Shown here piece by piece: positions 41,206-49,889 of a DNA stretch of 64,000 nucleotides. The notes beneath the pieces are model-generated. The model saw only the letters and a program-made list of their open reading frames with translations. It had not been told where the DNA came from and ran no database searches. A program made the translations under genes and the position numbers. The stretch comes from Pseudomonas sp. M30-35 (lineage in GTDB: Bacteria > Pseudomonadota > Gammaproteobacteria > Pseudomonadales > Pseudomonadaceae). The stretch is taken from positions 2,356,001 to 2,420,000 of the forward strand of contig NZ_CP020892.1 in assembly GCF_002163625.1 (NCBI RefSeq), in the 5' to 3' direction. Each line of letters begins with the position of its first letter. Position 1 is the stretch's first letter.

Positions 41206-42509
41206 TGGAACGCTCACTCAATGCCTGGATCAACCAGACGCTTGTGGGCACTCTGCGCGAAAGTAATGGTTTATGGGCCTTCTGCTACAGCGAGCAGTGG
41301 TTGACTGACCCATTAGCGCACCCTTTGTGTCCGTTGCTCCCCCTACAGAGCGAAGAACACTACGATGGCGCTACGACTCGCCCGGTGCAGTGGTATTTCG
41401 ATAATTTGCTGCCAGAGGAGGGGCAACGGCAGCTGATTGCCAAAGCCGCACGTGTTGCGATCGAGGATGCCTTCGCCTTGTTGCAGCATTTCGGAGCTGA
41501 GTCAGCTGGCTCTTTGACGCTCCTGCCGCCCGGACAAAAGCCTGGACCTGGGAGCATAGCGGCGCTGTCCGATGCTGAACTGTCGAAGCGCATTATGGCG
41601 ATGCCAAGGATTCCTCTGGCCGAGCAAGCAGCGAAGAAAATGTCTCTGGCAGGAGCTCAACACAAGGTGGCTGTCATCTACCGGGATGGCCAGATATTCG
41701 AGCCGACCGGTAGTGAACCATCGACCCACATACTCAAGCCTGACCACCCTGACGATGCATGGCCACACAGCGTAATCAACGAATGGTTCGTGATGAAATT
41801 GGCCGAGCGGGTTGGGCTGCCTGTACCACGCGTGGATCGCTTGTATGTGCCGCAGCCGGTTTATCTCATCGAGCGGTTTGACCGCGTTGAAAATGAGCAT
41901 GGATGGTCCCGCCTTCACTGTATCGATGCATGTCAGTTGACGGGGTTGTCCAGAGAGTTCAAATACAGAGCCGGTAGCATGGAACGCATTACAGGCTTGG
42001 CCGACCATTGCAGGCCAGCAGCGCTGGCTAGATTGCGCCTCTTCCAGTGGTTGATCTTTAACGTGCTGGTGGGCAATGAAGATGCACACCTGAAAAACCT
42101 CAGTTTCCTGCTCTCAGCAAAGAACGTGCATTTGTCCCCGTTCTACGACTTGTTGTGCACAGCGGTGTACGGCACGCGCGCTTTTGAGAAAGATCAGTGG
42201 CCAGTTCAATCTGAAATGGCTTGGCCAATTAATGGAACTCAGCGTCTGTTAGATATCTCCACGCCACTACTAATTTCCGCGGGCGAAACCATGGGGATCA
42301 AGCCAACGACTGCGCGTGACAACATCCTAAAGCTAGTAGACCGTGTGCGTGTAGAAGCACCGAAGCTGTTGGATGAAGTGATGCAACAGAATGAGCAACT
42401 GCTGCAGGATAGGCCGGAGCTTGGGGCTACGTTAGCAGGTGAAGTTCGGCTATTGCGAAGTATTAACTCAATCATCATCAACGAGATGACGGCGCAGCTT
42501 ATGCGTTAG
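41205..42509 (+). CDS. hipA: HipA-like serine/threonine kinase toxin
   Basis: A 434-residue HipA-fold kinase, whose E. coli relative phosphorylates glutamyl-tRNA synthetase and induces persistence. The N-terminal HipA_N region holds residues 1-95. The P-loop-like SLAGAQHKVAVIYRDG is near 148. The catalytic motif LVGNEDAHLKNLSFL (with Asp and Asn) and the activation-segment equivalent LSPFYDLLCT follow. Length agrees with the family. ATG 41205 overlaps the hipB stop. Confidence 0.9.
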   Translation: MERSLNAWINQTLVGTLRESNGLWAFCYSEQWLTDPLAHPLCPLLPLQSEEHYDGATTRPVQWYFDNLLPEEGQRQLIAKAARVAIEDAFALLQHFGAESAGSLTLLPPGQKPGPGSIAALSDAELSKRIMAMPRIPLAEQAAKKMSLAGAQHKVAVIYRDGQIFEPTGSEPSTHILKPDHPDDAWPHSVINEWFVMKLAERVGLPVPRVDRLYVPQPVYLIERFDRVENEHGWSRLHCIDACQLTGLSREFKYRAGSMERITGLADHCRPAALARLRLFQWLIFNVLVGNEDAHLKNLSFLLSAKNVHLSPFYDLLCTAVYGTRAFEKDQWPVQSEMAWPINGTQRLLDISTPLLISAGETMGIKPTTARDNILKLVDRVRVEAPKLLDEVMQQNEQLLQDRPELGATLAGEVRLLRSINSIIINEMTAQLMR

Positions 42510-42827
42510 ACCACAATTTAGAAGTAGGCCCGTCACGGCGGTGACACTTCGCAATAAATCAGCAGCCCCTTATGTCGGCAACCAAGTTGGTGATGCAAAA
42601 ACACGTCTTGCCGGTGCCGCTAAGGTTATAGAAGCTGAATTGAGCAACAGAGTTTTCAAACATATAGGGTTATGCGTCTGAACGACATGCCCAATTATCC
42701 CACTGAGTAAGTCATTCAACGATAAGATTTGGGTCAGCCATTTAGAGAAATTTGCCAGTTCCTGCACGACGATTTCATGGCCCATGTTGTAGAAATGTGT
42801 TTCATGGGCGACCTCGGAAAATGCTTG
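42510..42827. other. Region between hipA and the dioxygenase gene
   Basis: Besides the short frame at 42541, nothing convincing is seen. Confidence 0.4.
42541..42681 (+). CDS. Short possible gene or gene tail, unknown
   Basis: GTG 42541 opens 46 codons with protein-like composition (NQVGDAKTRLAGAAKVIEAE ending HIGLCV). It has no recognisable family and no strong ribosome site. It may equally be a remnant of a longer gene. Confidence 0.2.
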   Translation: MTLRNKSAAPYVGNQVGDAKTRLAGAAKVIEAELSNRVFKHIGLCV

Positions 42828-43652
42828 TCACGCAGGGTCTGCAGCGCCTTGATAGGGTTGCAAGGGGCCAGACGAGAACAGATAGCTGTCCATCGACAAA
42901 ATGCCATAACTCACACCGCCCTCCAGCACGCGGGTGTTGTAGTTTTCACCAGCCGCGCCGAGAGCGATGAGCAATGGTAAGAAATGCTCATCCGTCGGAT
43001 GGGCACGTTCAGCTGACGGAGCGTGCTGTTTGTAGTCCAGTAATAACTCGGTGTTTCCTGCTTGCAGCGTCTTGGCTGTCCAGGCTGCGAACGCCTTGAC
43101 GTAGTCTGCGTCGTGGCTGGATGCACCACGGAACTCATACAGGTTATGGGTCAGGCTGCCGGAGGCCACGATCAGTACATTCATTTCCCGTAGCGGCTTG
43201 AGCGCTTGGCCCAGCTTCAATGCCTGGTGGGTGTCGAGGCTTGCGGGCATCGACACCTGAACCACGGGGATGTCGGCGTTAGGCGCCAGATAGAGCAAAG
43301 GTACCCAGGCGCCGTGATCCAGACCTCGACTGTCATCCAGTCGGGATTGCCAGCCAGCGTCCTGCAGCATCTCGACGATGTGTGCGGCCAGGGCCGGTGC
43401 GCCGGGTGCCGGGTACTGCAGCTGGTACAGCGCGTCGGGAAACCCGCCGAAGTCGTGAATGGTTATTGGGGCGGTGCTCGCTGTAACGCTGACCTCTCCG
43501 CGGGTCATCCAGTGCGGGGAAAGGATAACGATGGCATCAGGTCGTGGCAGTTCACGGCCGAGCTCGGCCAGGCGTGGGCCAGCCTGACCGGGTTCGATGG
43601 CAAACATCGGAGCACCATGAGACACAAATAACAGAGGGAACGGAGTGTTCAT
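42828..43652 (-). CDS. DODA/LigB-type extradiol ring-cleavage dioxygenase
   Basis: A 274-residue enzyme of the class III extradiol dioxygenase family (YgiD/DODA type). Candidate zinc or iron histidines lie in LFVSHGAPMF (about residue 12), ILSPHWMTRG (about 47), and ASGSLTHNLYEF (about 165). The substrate is probably a catechol-like compound, as suggested by the DOPA-dioxygenase relatives. A GAGGAG site precedes ATG 43652 on the minus strand. It is separate from its right-hand neighbour gcd by 226 bp. Confidence 0.88.
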   Translation of the reverse strand: MNTPFPLLFVSHGAPMFAIEPGQAGPRLAELGRELPRPDAIVILSPHWMTRGEVSVTASTAPITIHDFGGFPDALYQLQYPAPGAPALAAHIVEMLQDAGWQSRLDDSRGLDHGAWVPLLYLAPNADIPVVQVSMPASLDTHQALKLGQALKPLREMNVLIVASGSLTHNLYEFRGASSHDADYVKAFAAWTAKTLQAGNTELLLDYKQHAPSAERAHPTDEHFLPLLIALGAAGENYNTRVLEGGVSYGILSMDSYLFSSGPLQPYQGAADPA

Positions 43653-43878
43653 GATGTGTGACTCCTCGGTTTAATGATTGCTTGTTCAGCCAGTCGTTCA
43701 GCCCGACGGGAACAGCCGATGCATGTGAGATTGCAAGAAAGTATCAAACCTTATCGAGTGCGTCGCCAAACAGTTTGCCAGCGCCAACCCAATCCGAAGC
43801 GGCTACTCCGAAACGCTTTTGCCGCGTCGGACGTTGATGGTCAACGGGATGCGGTATCGGCGAAGGCGGGCACTGTGT

Positions 43879-46284
43879 TTACGGCAAGGCGTAAGCCATC
43901 ACGTAGTCGCCGCGATCGGGCGACTGGCGCGCACCACCGGCAGTGATGACGATGTACTGCTTGCCGGTCTTTGGCGAGACATAGGTCATTGGACCGCCCT
44001 GACTGCCAACTGGCAGGCGCGCCTTCCAGACTTCTTCGCCATTACCGCTGTTGAAGGCGCGCAGGTAGAAGTCCTGTGTGCCAGCTATAAAGATCAAGCC
44101 ACCTTGAGTCGACAGGGTGCCGCCGAGGGTTGGCAGACCGACCTTGATCGGCAGGTGCATGCGGATGCCCAGCGGTCCTGTGTCTTCAACGGTGCCGACT
44201 GGAACTTGCCAGGCGATCTTCTGTGTCTTCATGTCGATGGCGGTCAGCGTGCCGAACGGTGGGGCTTGGCAAGGAATGCCAGCCACCGACAGGAAGCGGT
44301 TCTTGTTGACCGCATAAGGTGTGCCTTTGAGCGGCACGGCACCCATCCCGGTGTTCAACGCTTCACCACCGGAAGTGGCCTGACCTTTATTCTGCGACGG
44401 GATCATCTGAATCCACAGGCCCAGGCGCATGTCGTTGACAAAGATGAAGCCGTGCACCGGATCGGTGGAAATACTGCCCCAGTTCATGCCACCCAGCGAA
44501 CCTGGGAAGCTCAGCGATTTATCGGTGCCCGGCGCGGTGTACAAACCCTCGTAACGCATGCTCTTGAAGTCGATGCGGCATAGCAATTGATCATACGGGG
44601 TAGCGCCCCACATGTCTGATTCACTCAGGTGCTGGGCACCGATCTGCGGCATGCCGACCGATTTTGGCTGAGTTGGTGAGTACGGTTCGTTAGGTATGTT
44701 GGCTGCCTTGACCGGCACTTCATCGACTTGGGTCAGCGGTATGCCAGTGGCGCGGTCGAGCACGTAGATCTGCCCGGCCTTGGTGCCGATAACCAGCGCC
44801 GGTATGGTTTTTCCGTCCTTGGTGAAGTCGATCAAGCTCGGCTGCATCGGCAGGTCGAAATCCCAGAGATCATTGTGAACGGTCTGGTAGACCCACTTTT
44901 CTTCACCGCTAGTGGCGTCAAGAGCCAGAATAGAGGCACCGTAGGTGTGGTCCAGCTTGCTGCGCTCGACGCCATAAATATCGGTGGAAGAACTGCCCAT
45001 CGGCAGGAAGACCGTGTTTGTCGCCGGGTCGTAGGACATAGGCGCCCAGCTGTTCGGCGTGCTGCGCACATAAGTGCTGCCGTCGGCTGGTGCTTTGCGA
45101 TCTTGCGGGTTGCCCGGATCGAATGCCCAACGCATGGCACCGGTGATCACATCGAACCCACGAATCACACCACCCGGCATGTCGCTTTGAACGTTATCGG
45201 CCACTCGACCGCCGACTACTACAGTGGTGCCGGCCATCAGCGGTGCAGAAGACAACTGATAGTAGCTGTCCGGCACATCACCCAGACCAGCCTTCAGGTC
45301 GACCTGGCCGTTGTTGCCAAAACCTTGGCAGAACTCACCGGTGTCCGCATCGACCGCGATCAGGCGGGCATCAATGGTGTTGGTCAGCAAACGGTGCTGA
45401 CAATTCGCGGCCGGTTCGAGTTTGGCCTCGATGATTGTCGAATTGCTCGGTTGAGCGATGTTCTTCGTGGCGTCGAAATAAGCCATGCCACGGCAACGCT
45501 GCCAGACTTTGGACTGGGCGTTGATCGGGGTTTTCCATAGCTCCTTTCCGCTGTCGGCATCCAGAGCGATGAGGTTGTTGTGCGGGGTGCAGATGAACAC
45601 CTTGTTACCGACCTGCAGAGGGGTGAGCTGGTCTTCAGCGCCATTGCCATCGCTCTCAGCGACGTCACCGGTGCGGTACGTCCACGCCACCTGCAGCTTA
45701 TCGACGTTGCTGCGATTGATCTGATCCAGCGCAGCAAAACGGCTGCCACCTTCGGTATTACCGTAGTGAGCCCAATCCTTTTGAGCCTTGGCTGGATCAA
45801 CGGGCGTAAGACCAGGGCCTGTGCCCGTGGCGGCGACAGTCGGGTGTGCGACGAACATGTTGCCTGCGGCGACAGCCAGCGCAATTGCCAACACAGCAGC
45901 GATGTAATAGGCGCCGCGACCTGGGACGCCACCGTTGGCACGCTTGAGCAATGGGTAGACCAGCGTGACCGCAAGGCCAACTGCGCCGAACATGAACACG
46001 CGTGAGAACAGTGGCCAGAACTCCAGACCTGCATCGCTTACAGCCCAGATCGCTGTGCCCACCAGAAACGCAGCAAACAACCAGGCACCGGCGCGCTCAA
46101 AGCGAGCGATCAGCAGACCGGAAGCGGCCATTACCAGGCCACCTATCAAGAAATACCAGGAACCTCCCAGGCTGATCAGTTTCACCCCGCCAGCAGCCAA
46201 TGCTAAGCCGAGCAGGGCGATGATCACTCCCAGCCCGACCAGAATGAATTTTGATATGCCCGAGAGGCGTTGACTCTGCTTCAC
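43879..46284 (-). CDS. gcd: Membrane-bound PQQ-dependent glucose dehydrogenase
   Basis: An 801-residue quinoprotein of the glucose/quinate/shikimate dehydrogenase family. About five hydrophobic spans in residues 10-145 anchor it in the inner membrane. The periplasmic eight-bladed PQQ propeller follows, with GSRFAALDQINRSNVDKLQV, GRVADN and GMNWGSISTDPVHGFIFVND. It oxidises aldose at the outer face and passes electrons to ubiquinone. GTG 46284 is the start used. The upstream region holds a 12-bp inverted repeat. It is transcribed away from the next cluster. Confidence 0.92.
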   Translation of the reverse strand: MKQSQRLSGISKFILVGLGVIIALLGLALAAGGVKLISLGGSWYFLIGGLVMAASGLLIARFERAGAWLFAAFLVGTAIWAVSDAGLEFWPLFSRVFMFGAVGLAVTLVYPLLKRANGGVPGRGAYYIAAVLAIALAVAAGNMFVAHPTVAATGTGPGLTPVDPAKAQKDWAHYGNTEGGSRFAALDQINRSNVDKLQVAWTYRTGDVAESDGNGAEDQLTPLQVGNKVFICTPHNNLIALDADSGKELWKTPINAQSKVWQRCRGMAYFDATKNIAQPSNSTIIEAKLEPAANCQHRLLTNTIDARLIAVDADTGEFCQGFGNNGQVDLKAGLGDVPDSYYQLSSAPLMAGTTVVVGGRVADNVQSDMPGGVIRGFDVITGAMRWAFDPGNPQDRKAPADGSTYVRSTPNSWAPMSYDPATNTVFLPMGSSSTDIYGVERSKLDHTYGASILALDATSGEEKWVYQTVHNDLWDFDLPMQPSLIDFTKDGKTIPALVIGTKAGQIYVLDRATGIPLTQVDEVPVKAANIPNEPYSPTQPKSVGMPQIGAQHLSESDMWGATPYDQLLCRIDFKSMRYEGLYTAPGTDKSLSFPGSLGGMNWGSISTDPVHGFIFVNDMRLGLWIQMIPSQNKGQATSGGEALNTGMGAVPLKGTPYAVNKNRFLSVAGIPCQAPPFGTLTAIDMKTQKIAWQVPVGTVEDTGPLGIRMHLPIKVGLPTLGGTLSTQGGLIFIAGTQDFYLRAFNSGNGEEVWKARLPVGSQGGPMTYVSPKTGKQYIVITAGGARQSPDRGDYVMAYALP

Positions 46285-46596
46285 GTTAAATGTCCCGTTG
46301 AAATGATGGGTGCATTATATGTATAGCTAACTATCTAGTTGAATCATAAATTCAGAACATTCATTCAATTCAGGCACGAGGGCAGTTAGCGAAAAAGCCA
46401 GGATTATTATCCTCAAGGTTAGCAGGTTAGGGCGGGGCCGCCGTGCAGCATCACCATGGGTATCAGCAACCTCTCGAAGGTGCGCCGATCGCATAATCAT
46501 CCCAATATCAGGCAGTAATCCAATAATAAGCGGCGGTGCTTTGCGACAGTAAGCGGGCGTTTCACGAACCCTTCTTACGTGTAAAAGGTGAGCACA
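46285..46596. other. Divergent region gcd / isochorismatase gene
   Basis: Both promoters should lie here. No gene is seen. Confidence 0.4.
46329..46340 (-). promoter_or_regulatory. Small inverted repeat upstream of gcd
   Basis: AACTA and TAGTT flank TC, about 45 bp before the gcd start, in an AT-rich stretch that also holds the divergent promoter region. It could be a repressor site. Confidence 0.3.
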
Positions 46597-47283
46597 ATGC
46601 AGAACCCAAAGCTTGAAGTCCTGACCCCCAGCAACTCTCAGCTGATCTTCATCGACCAACAGCCGCAAATGGCTTTCGGTGTGCAGAGCATTGATCGACA
46701 AACCTTGAAGAACAACACCGTGGGCCTGGCGAAGGCGGCGCGAATCTTTGGCGTGCCTACTATTATCACCACCGTCGAAACCGAAAGTTTTTCGGGGCAT
46801 ACCTATCCCGAACTGCTTGAGGTATTCCCCGATGCGCCGATCCTTGAGCGCACCTCGATGAACTCTTGGGATGACCAGAAAGTACGCGATGCACTCAAGC
46901 GTAATGGACGCAATAAGGTGATCGTTTCGGGTCTTTGGACAGAAGTGTGTAACACCACGTTCGCACTCTCGGCGATGCACGATGCCGGATACGAAATCTA
47001 TATGGTCGCTGACGCCTCTGGCGGCACCAGCCAGGCGGCCCACGATTACTCAATGCAGCGGATGATCCAGGCGGGTGTGGTGCCAGTCACCTGGCAACAA
47101 GTGTTGCTGGAGTGGCAGCGCGACTGGAAAAACCGCGACACCTACGACGAAGTCATGGCCGTGGCCAAAGAGCATTCCGGTGCCTACGGCATGGGCATCG
47201 ATTATGCCTACACCATGGTGCACAAAGCAGAGGAGCGGGTGAAGCACGGCCCCACGCTGGAACCGGTTCACGCTGAGATCTAG
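46597..47283 (+). CDS. Isochorismatase-like hydrolase (YcaC type)
   Basis: A 228-residue cysteine hydrolase. The Asp-Lys-Cys triad of the family is visible as Asp in LIFIDQQPQM, Lys in NKVIVSGL, and Cys in WTEVCNTTFAL. The sequence most resembles YcaC-type proteins of uncertain substrate. ATG 46597 is preceded by AAAGG, and an in-frame GTG at 46588 is an alternative. It starts a run of genes on one strand that continues with ABM monooxygenase, amidohydrolase, MFS and hydrolase genes. Confidence 0.88.
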   Translation: MQNPKLEVLTPSNSQLIFIDQQPQMAFGVQSIDRQTLKNNTVGLAKAARIFGVPTIITTVETESFSGHTYPELLEVFPDAPILERTSMNSWDDQKVRDALKRNGRNKVIVSGLWTEVCNTTFALSAMHDAGYEIYMVADASGGTSQAAHDYSMQRMIQAGVVPVTWQQVLLEWQRDWKNRDTYDEVMAVAKEHSGAYGMGIDYAYTMVHKAEERVKHGPTLEPVHAEI

Positions 47284-47330
47284 ACCGCTATGGGGCGGTT
47301 CTGGCCGCCCTGATTCTGGAGTTTCCCATC

Positions 47331-47909
47331 ATGGCCCAGCAGTTACCCGACATTTTAACGCTGGTCGTCCGCCACTGTGTACGGCCCGCGCAGCTTACCG
47401 CTTATGAAGCCTGGCTACGCCGCATCATAGGTGTCGCGGATCAGTTCGAAGGTCACTTGGGCGTGAACGTAATGCGTAGCCAAAGCGCAGGATTGACGCG
47501 CTTCACCATCGTATTGCGGTTTAGCGGTGCCCAGCGATTGCAGGCATGGCTCGAATCGTATGAGCGTAAACAACTGATCAATGAGGCGCAGCCGTTATTG
47601 GTTGAGGGGGACCAGACAGAAGTAAGTGCCGCGAATGAGTTCTGGTTCACCCCAGCTGAGTCAAATAACCAGCCGCCGCGCTGGAAGCAGGCCTGCGTGA
47701 CATTTTTAGTGATTTTGCCGCTCAGTCTGTTGGTGCCTCTGGCCTGGGGGCCGGTATTCGCGAACGTACCTTGGCTGAGTAGCTACTTTGCCAGCGGCCT
47801 GGTGATCACAGCCACCATCGTTCTGCTCGTGGTTTACATTTTTATGCCCATGGTCACCGGCTGGTTTGCTGGCTGGCTACAAGGTGACGATGACGGAGCC
47901 ATATCATGA
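47331..47909 (+). CDS. ABM-domain monooxygenase-like protein with membrane tail
   Basis: A 192-residue protein. The first ~105 residues form an antibiotic-biosynthesis-monooxygenase (ABM) fold unit (LTLVVRHCVRPAQLTAYEAW, then a beta strand TRFTIVLRF). Residues 120-180 contain two hydrophobic spans. The membrane-tethered ABM plan is like COG3224 proteins. GGAG precedes ATG 47331. It is translationally coupled to the next gene (stop overlaps start by 4 nt). Confidence 0.8.
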   Translation: MAQQLPDILTLVVRHCVRPAQLTAYEAWLRRIIGVADQFEGHLGVNVMRSQSAGLTRFTIVLRFSGAQRLQAWLESYERKQLINEAQPLLVEGDQTEVSAANEFWFTPAESNNQPPRWKQACVTFLVILPLSLLVPLAWGPVFANVPWLSSYFASGLVITATIVLLVVYIFMPMVTGWFAGWLQGDDDGAIS

Positions 47910-49885
47910 CAGATAAATCAACGGACCAAGGCCGGCGGAAATTTATCGCGGCCGGGTCAATGATCGGCGCTGCCGGGGCCTTGATGTCGACGTTTCCGTT
48001 TGCAGCGGCTGCAGGCTCGACGGCCTCAACTATCCCAGGAGGCAACATGACTGCTGACATCATTTTCTTCAATGGCGATCTGCACACGGTTGATCGAGAA
48101 AAACCGCGGGCCACAGCCGTGGCGATCAAGGATGGCAAGTTTGTTGCCGTCGGCAGCGATGCCGAGGCGATGGCATTTCGTAACGACGTGACCCAGCTTG
48201 TTGATCTACAGGGGCGTACGGTGATCCCTGGGTTAAACGACTCGCACATCCATCTGATCCGAGGCGGCCTTAATTACAACCTTGAGTTGCGCTGGGAAGG
48301 GGTGCCTTCGTTGGCTGATGCGCTGCGTATGCTCAAAACTCAGGCAGACCGTACACCGGCGCCGCAGTGGGTGCGGGTGGTAGGCGGATGGAATGAATTC
48401 CAGTTTGCCGAACGCAGAATGCCGACGCTCGATGAACTTAACCAGGCTGCACCGGATACACCGGTATTTGTTCTGCATCTGTATGACAGGGCTTTATTGA
48501 ACCGTGCCGCGTTACGGGTGGTTGGGTATACGCGCAACACGCCTAATCCTCCGGGTGGTGAAATTCAGCGAGACGCCAATGGCGAACCGACCGGGATGTT
48601 GGTCGCGCGACCTAATGCAATGATTCTCTACTCAACGCTGGCAAAAGGTCCGACGCTGCCTCTCGAATATCAAGTCAACTCCACGCGCCAGTTCATGCGC
48701 GAGTTGAATCGGCTGGGCGTGACAAGTGCTATCGATGCGGGTGGTGGCTTCCAGAATTATCCGGATGATTACCAGGTGGTGCGCGAACTCGCACAGAACG
48801 ATCAGCTTACTGTGCGTATTGCCTATAACCTGTTCACGCAGAAGCCCAAGGAGGAGCTGGAAGACTTTAAAAGCTGGACCAAGCAAGTCAAGCCTGGGGA
48901 TGGCGACGATTTTTTCCGCCACAACGGTGCCGGCGAAATGTTGGTGTTCTCTGCGGCAGATTTCGAAGACTTTCTTGAGCCGCGTCCGGATCTGGCGCCG
49001 CAAATGGAGCAGGAACTTGAACCAGTGGTGCGTCATTTGGTTGAGCATCGCTGGCCGTTCCGCTTGCATGCAACTTATGACGAATCCATTTCGCGCATGC
49101 TGGATGTGTTTGAACGGGTCAACCAGGATATCCCCTTTAACGGTTTGCCGTGGTTTTTCGACCACGCTGAAACAATAACGCCGCGGAACATCGAGCGTGC
49201 GCGCGCGTTGGGTGGGGGCATTGCGATTCAGGATCGCATGGCATTCCAGGGCGAGTATTTTGTTGACCGCTACGGCAGCAAGGCGGCCGAGAAGACGCCG
49301 CCGATTCAGCGAATGCTGGCCGAGGGCGTACCAGTTGGGGCGGGTACCGATGCAACGCGGGTATCCAGTTACAACCCATGGACCTCACTTTACTGGTTGG
49401 TCAGCGGTAAGACAGTGGGAGGTATGGAGCTTTATCCCGAAGGCTTGTCTCGCGCGGTAGCCCTTGATCTCTTTACCCATGGTAGCGCTTGGTTCTCTTC
49501 AGAGCAGGGCAAGAAAGGTCAGTTGAAAGTCGGCCAGTTGGCAGATCTGATCGCGCTCAACGCAGATTTTTTCAGTGTCGAGGAAGAAAAGATCAAACAG
49601 ATGGAGTCGGTGTTGACCGTGGTCGGAGGCAAAGTTGTGTATGCCACCGGGGAGTTCGGGCCACTGTCTCCGGGTGAGATACCGGTTATGCCGGATTGGT
49701 CTCCCGTGGCGCTAGTGCCCGGGCATTGGAAACCTAGCGCTCCACTGCAGGCAAGCGTTCATCATTGCTCGGGGCCTTGTGCTGTTCACGCACATCAGCA
49801 TGACCGAGTGAGAACCTCATCAGTCCCGACCAGTGATTATCAGGGGTTCTGGGGCGCTTTTGGATGTTCCTGCTTTGCGTTCTGA
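47906..49885 (+). CDS. Tat-exported amidohydrolase (YtcJ-like)
   Basis: A 659-residue metal-dependent hydrolase of the amidohydrolase 3 family. The N-terminus has a twin-arginine signal (GRRKFIAAGS, then a hydrophobic stretch to about 38) for export in folded form. Metal ligands include HIHL in GLNDSHIHLIRGG and His in FRLHATYDES, with a second metal site in WFFDHAETI and GAGTDATRVSSY. The C-terminal tail ends WGAFGCSCFAF with histidine-rich HAHQHD. It acts in the periplasm, probably on an amide or lactone. The substrate is not known. Confidence 0.88.
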   Translation: MTDKSTDQGRRKFIAAGSMIGAAGALMSTFPFAAAAGSTASTIPGGNMTADIIFFNGDLHTVDREKPRATAVAIKDGKFVAVGSDAEAMAFRNDVTQLVDLQGRTVIPGLNDSHIHLIRGGLNYNLELRWEGVPSLADALRMLKTQADRTPAPQWVRVVGGWNEFQFAERRMPTLDELNQAAPDTPVFVLHLYDRALLNRAALRVVGYTRNTPNPPGGEIQRDANGEPTGMLVARPNAMILYSTLAKGPTLPLEYQVNSTRQFMRELNRLGVTSAIDAGGGFQNYPDDYQVVRELAQNDQLTVRIAYNLFTQKPKEELEDFKSWTKQVKPGDGDDFFRHNGAGEMLVFSAADFEDFLEPRPDLAPQMEQELEPVVRHLVEHRWPFRLHATYDESISRMLDVFERVNQDIPFNGLPWFFDHAETITPRNIERARALGGGIAIQDRMAFQGEYFVDRYGSKAAEKTPPIQRMLAEGVPVGAGTDATRVSSYNPWTSLYWLVSGKTVGGMELYPEGLSRAVALDLFTHGSAWFSSEQGKKGQLKVGQLADLIALNADFFSVEEEKIKQMESVLTVVGGKVVYATGEFGPLSPGEIPVMPDWSPVALVPGHWKPSAPLQASVHHCSGPCAVHAHQHDRVRTSSVPTSDYQGFWGAFGCSCFAF

Positions 49886-49889
49886 GACC

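Noticed and set aside
42729..42980. Plus-strand frame of 83 codons beside the dioxygenase gene
   Set aside because: It overlaps the C-terminal end of the dioxygenase on the other strand and has no supporting motif.
46327..47043. A 238-codon minus-strand reading frame across the isochorismatase gene start
   Set aside because: It overlaps the well supported plus-strand isochorismatase gene and has no family motif. It is a shadow frame.
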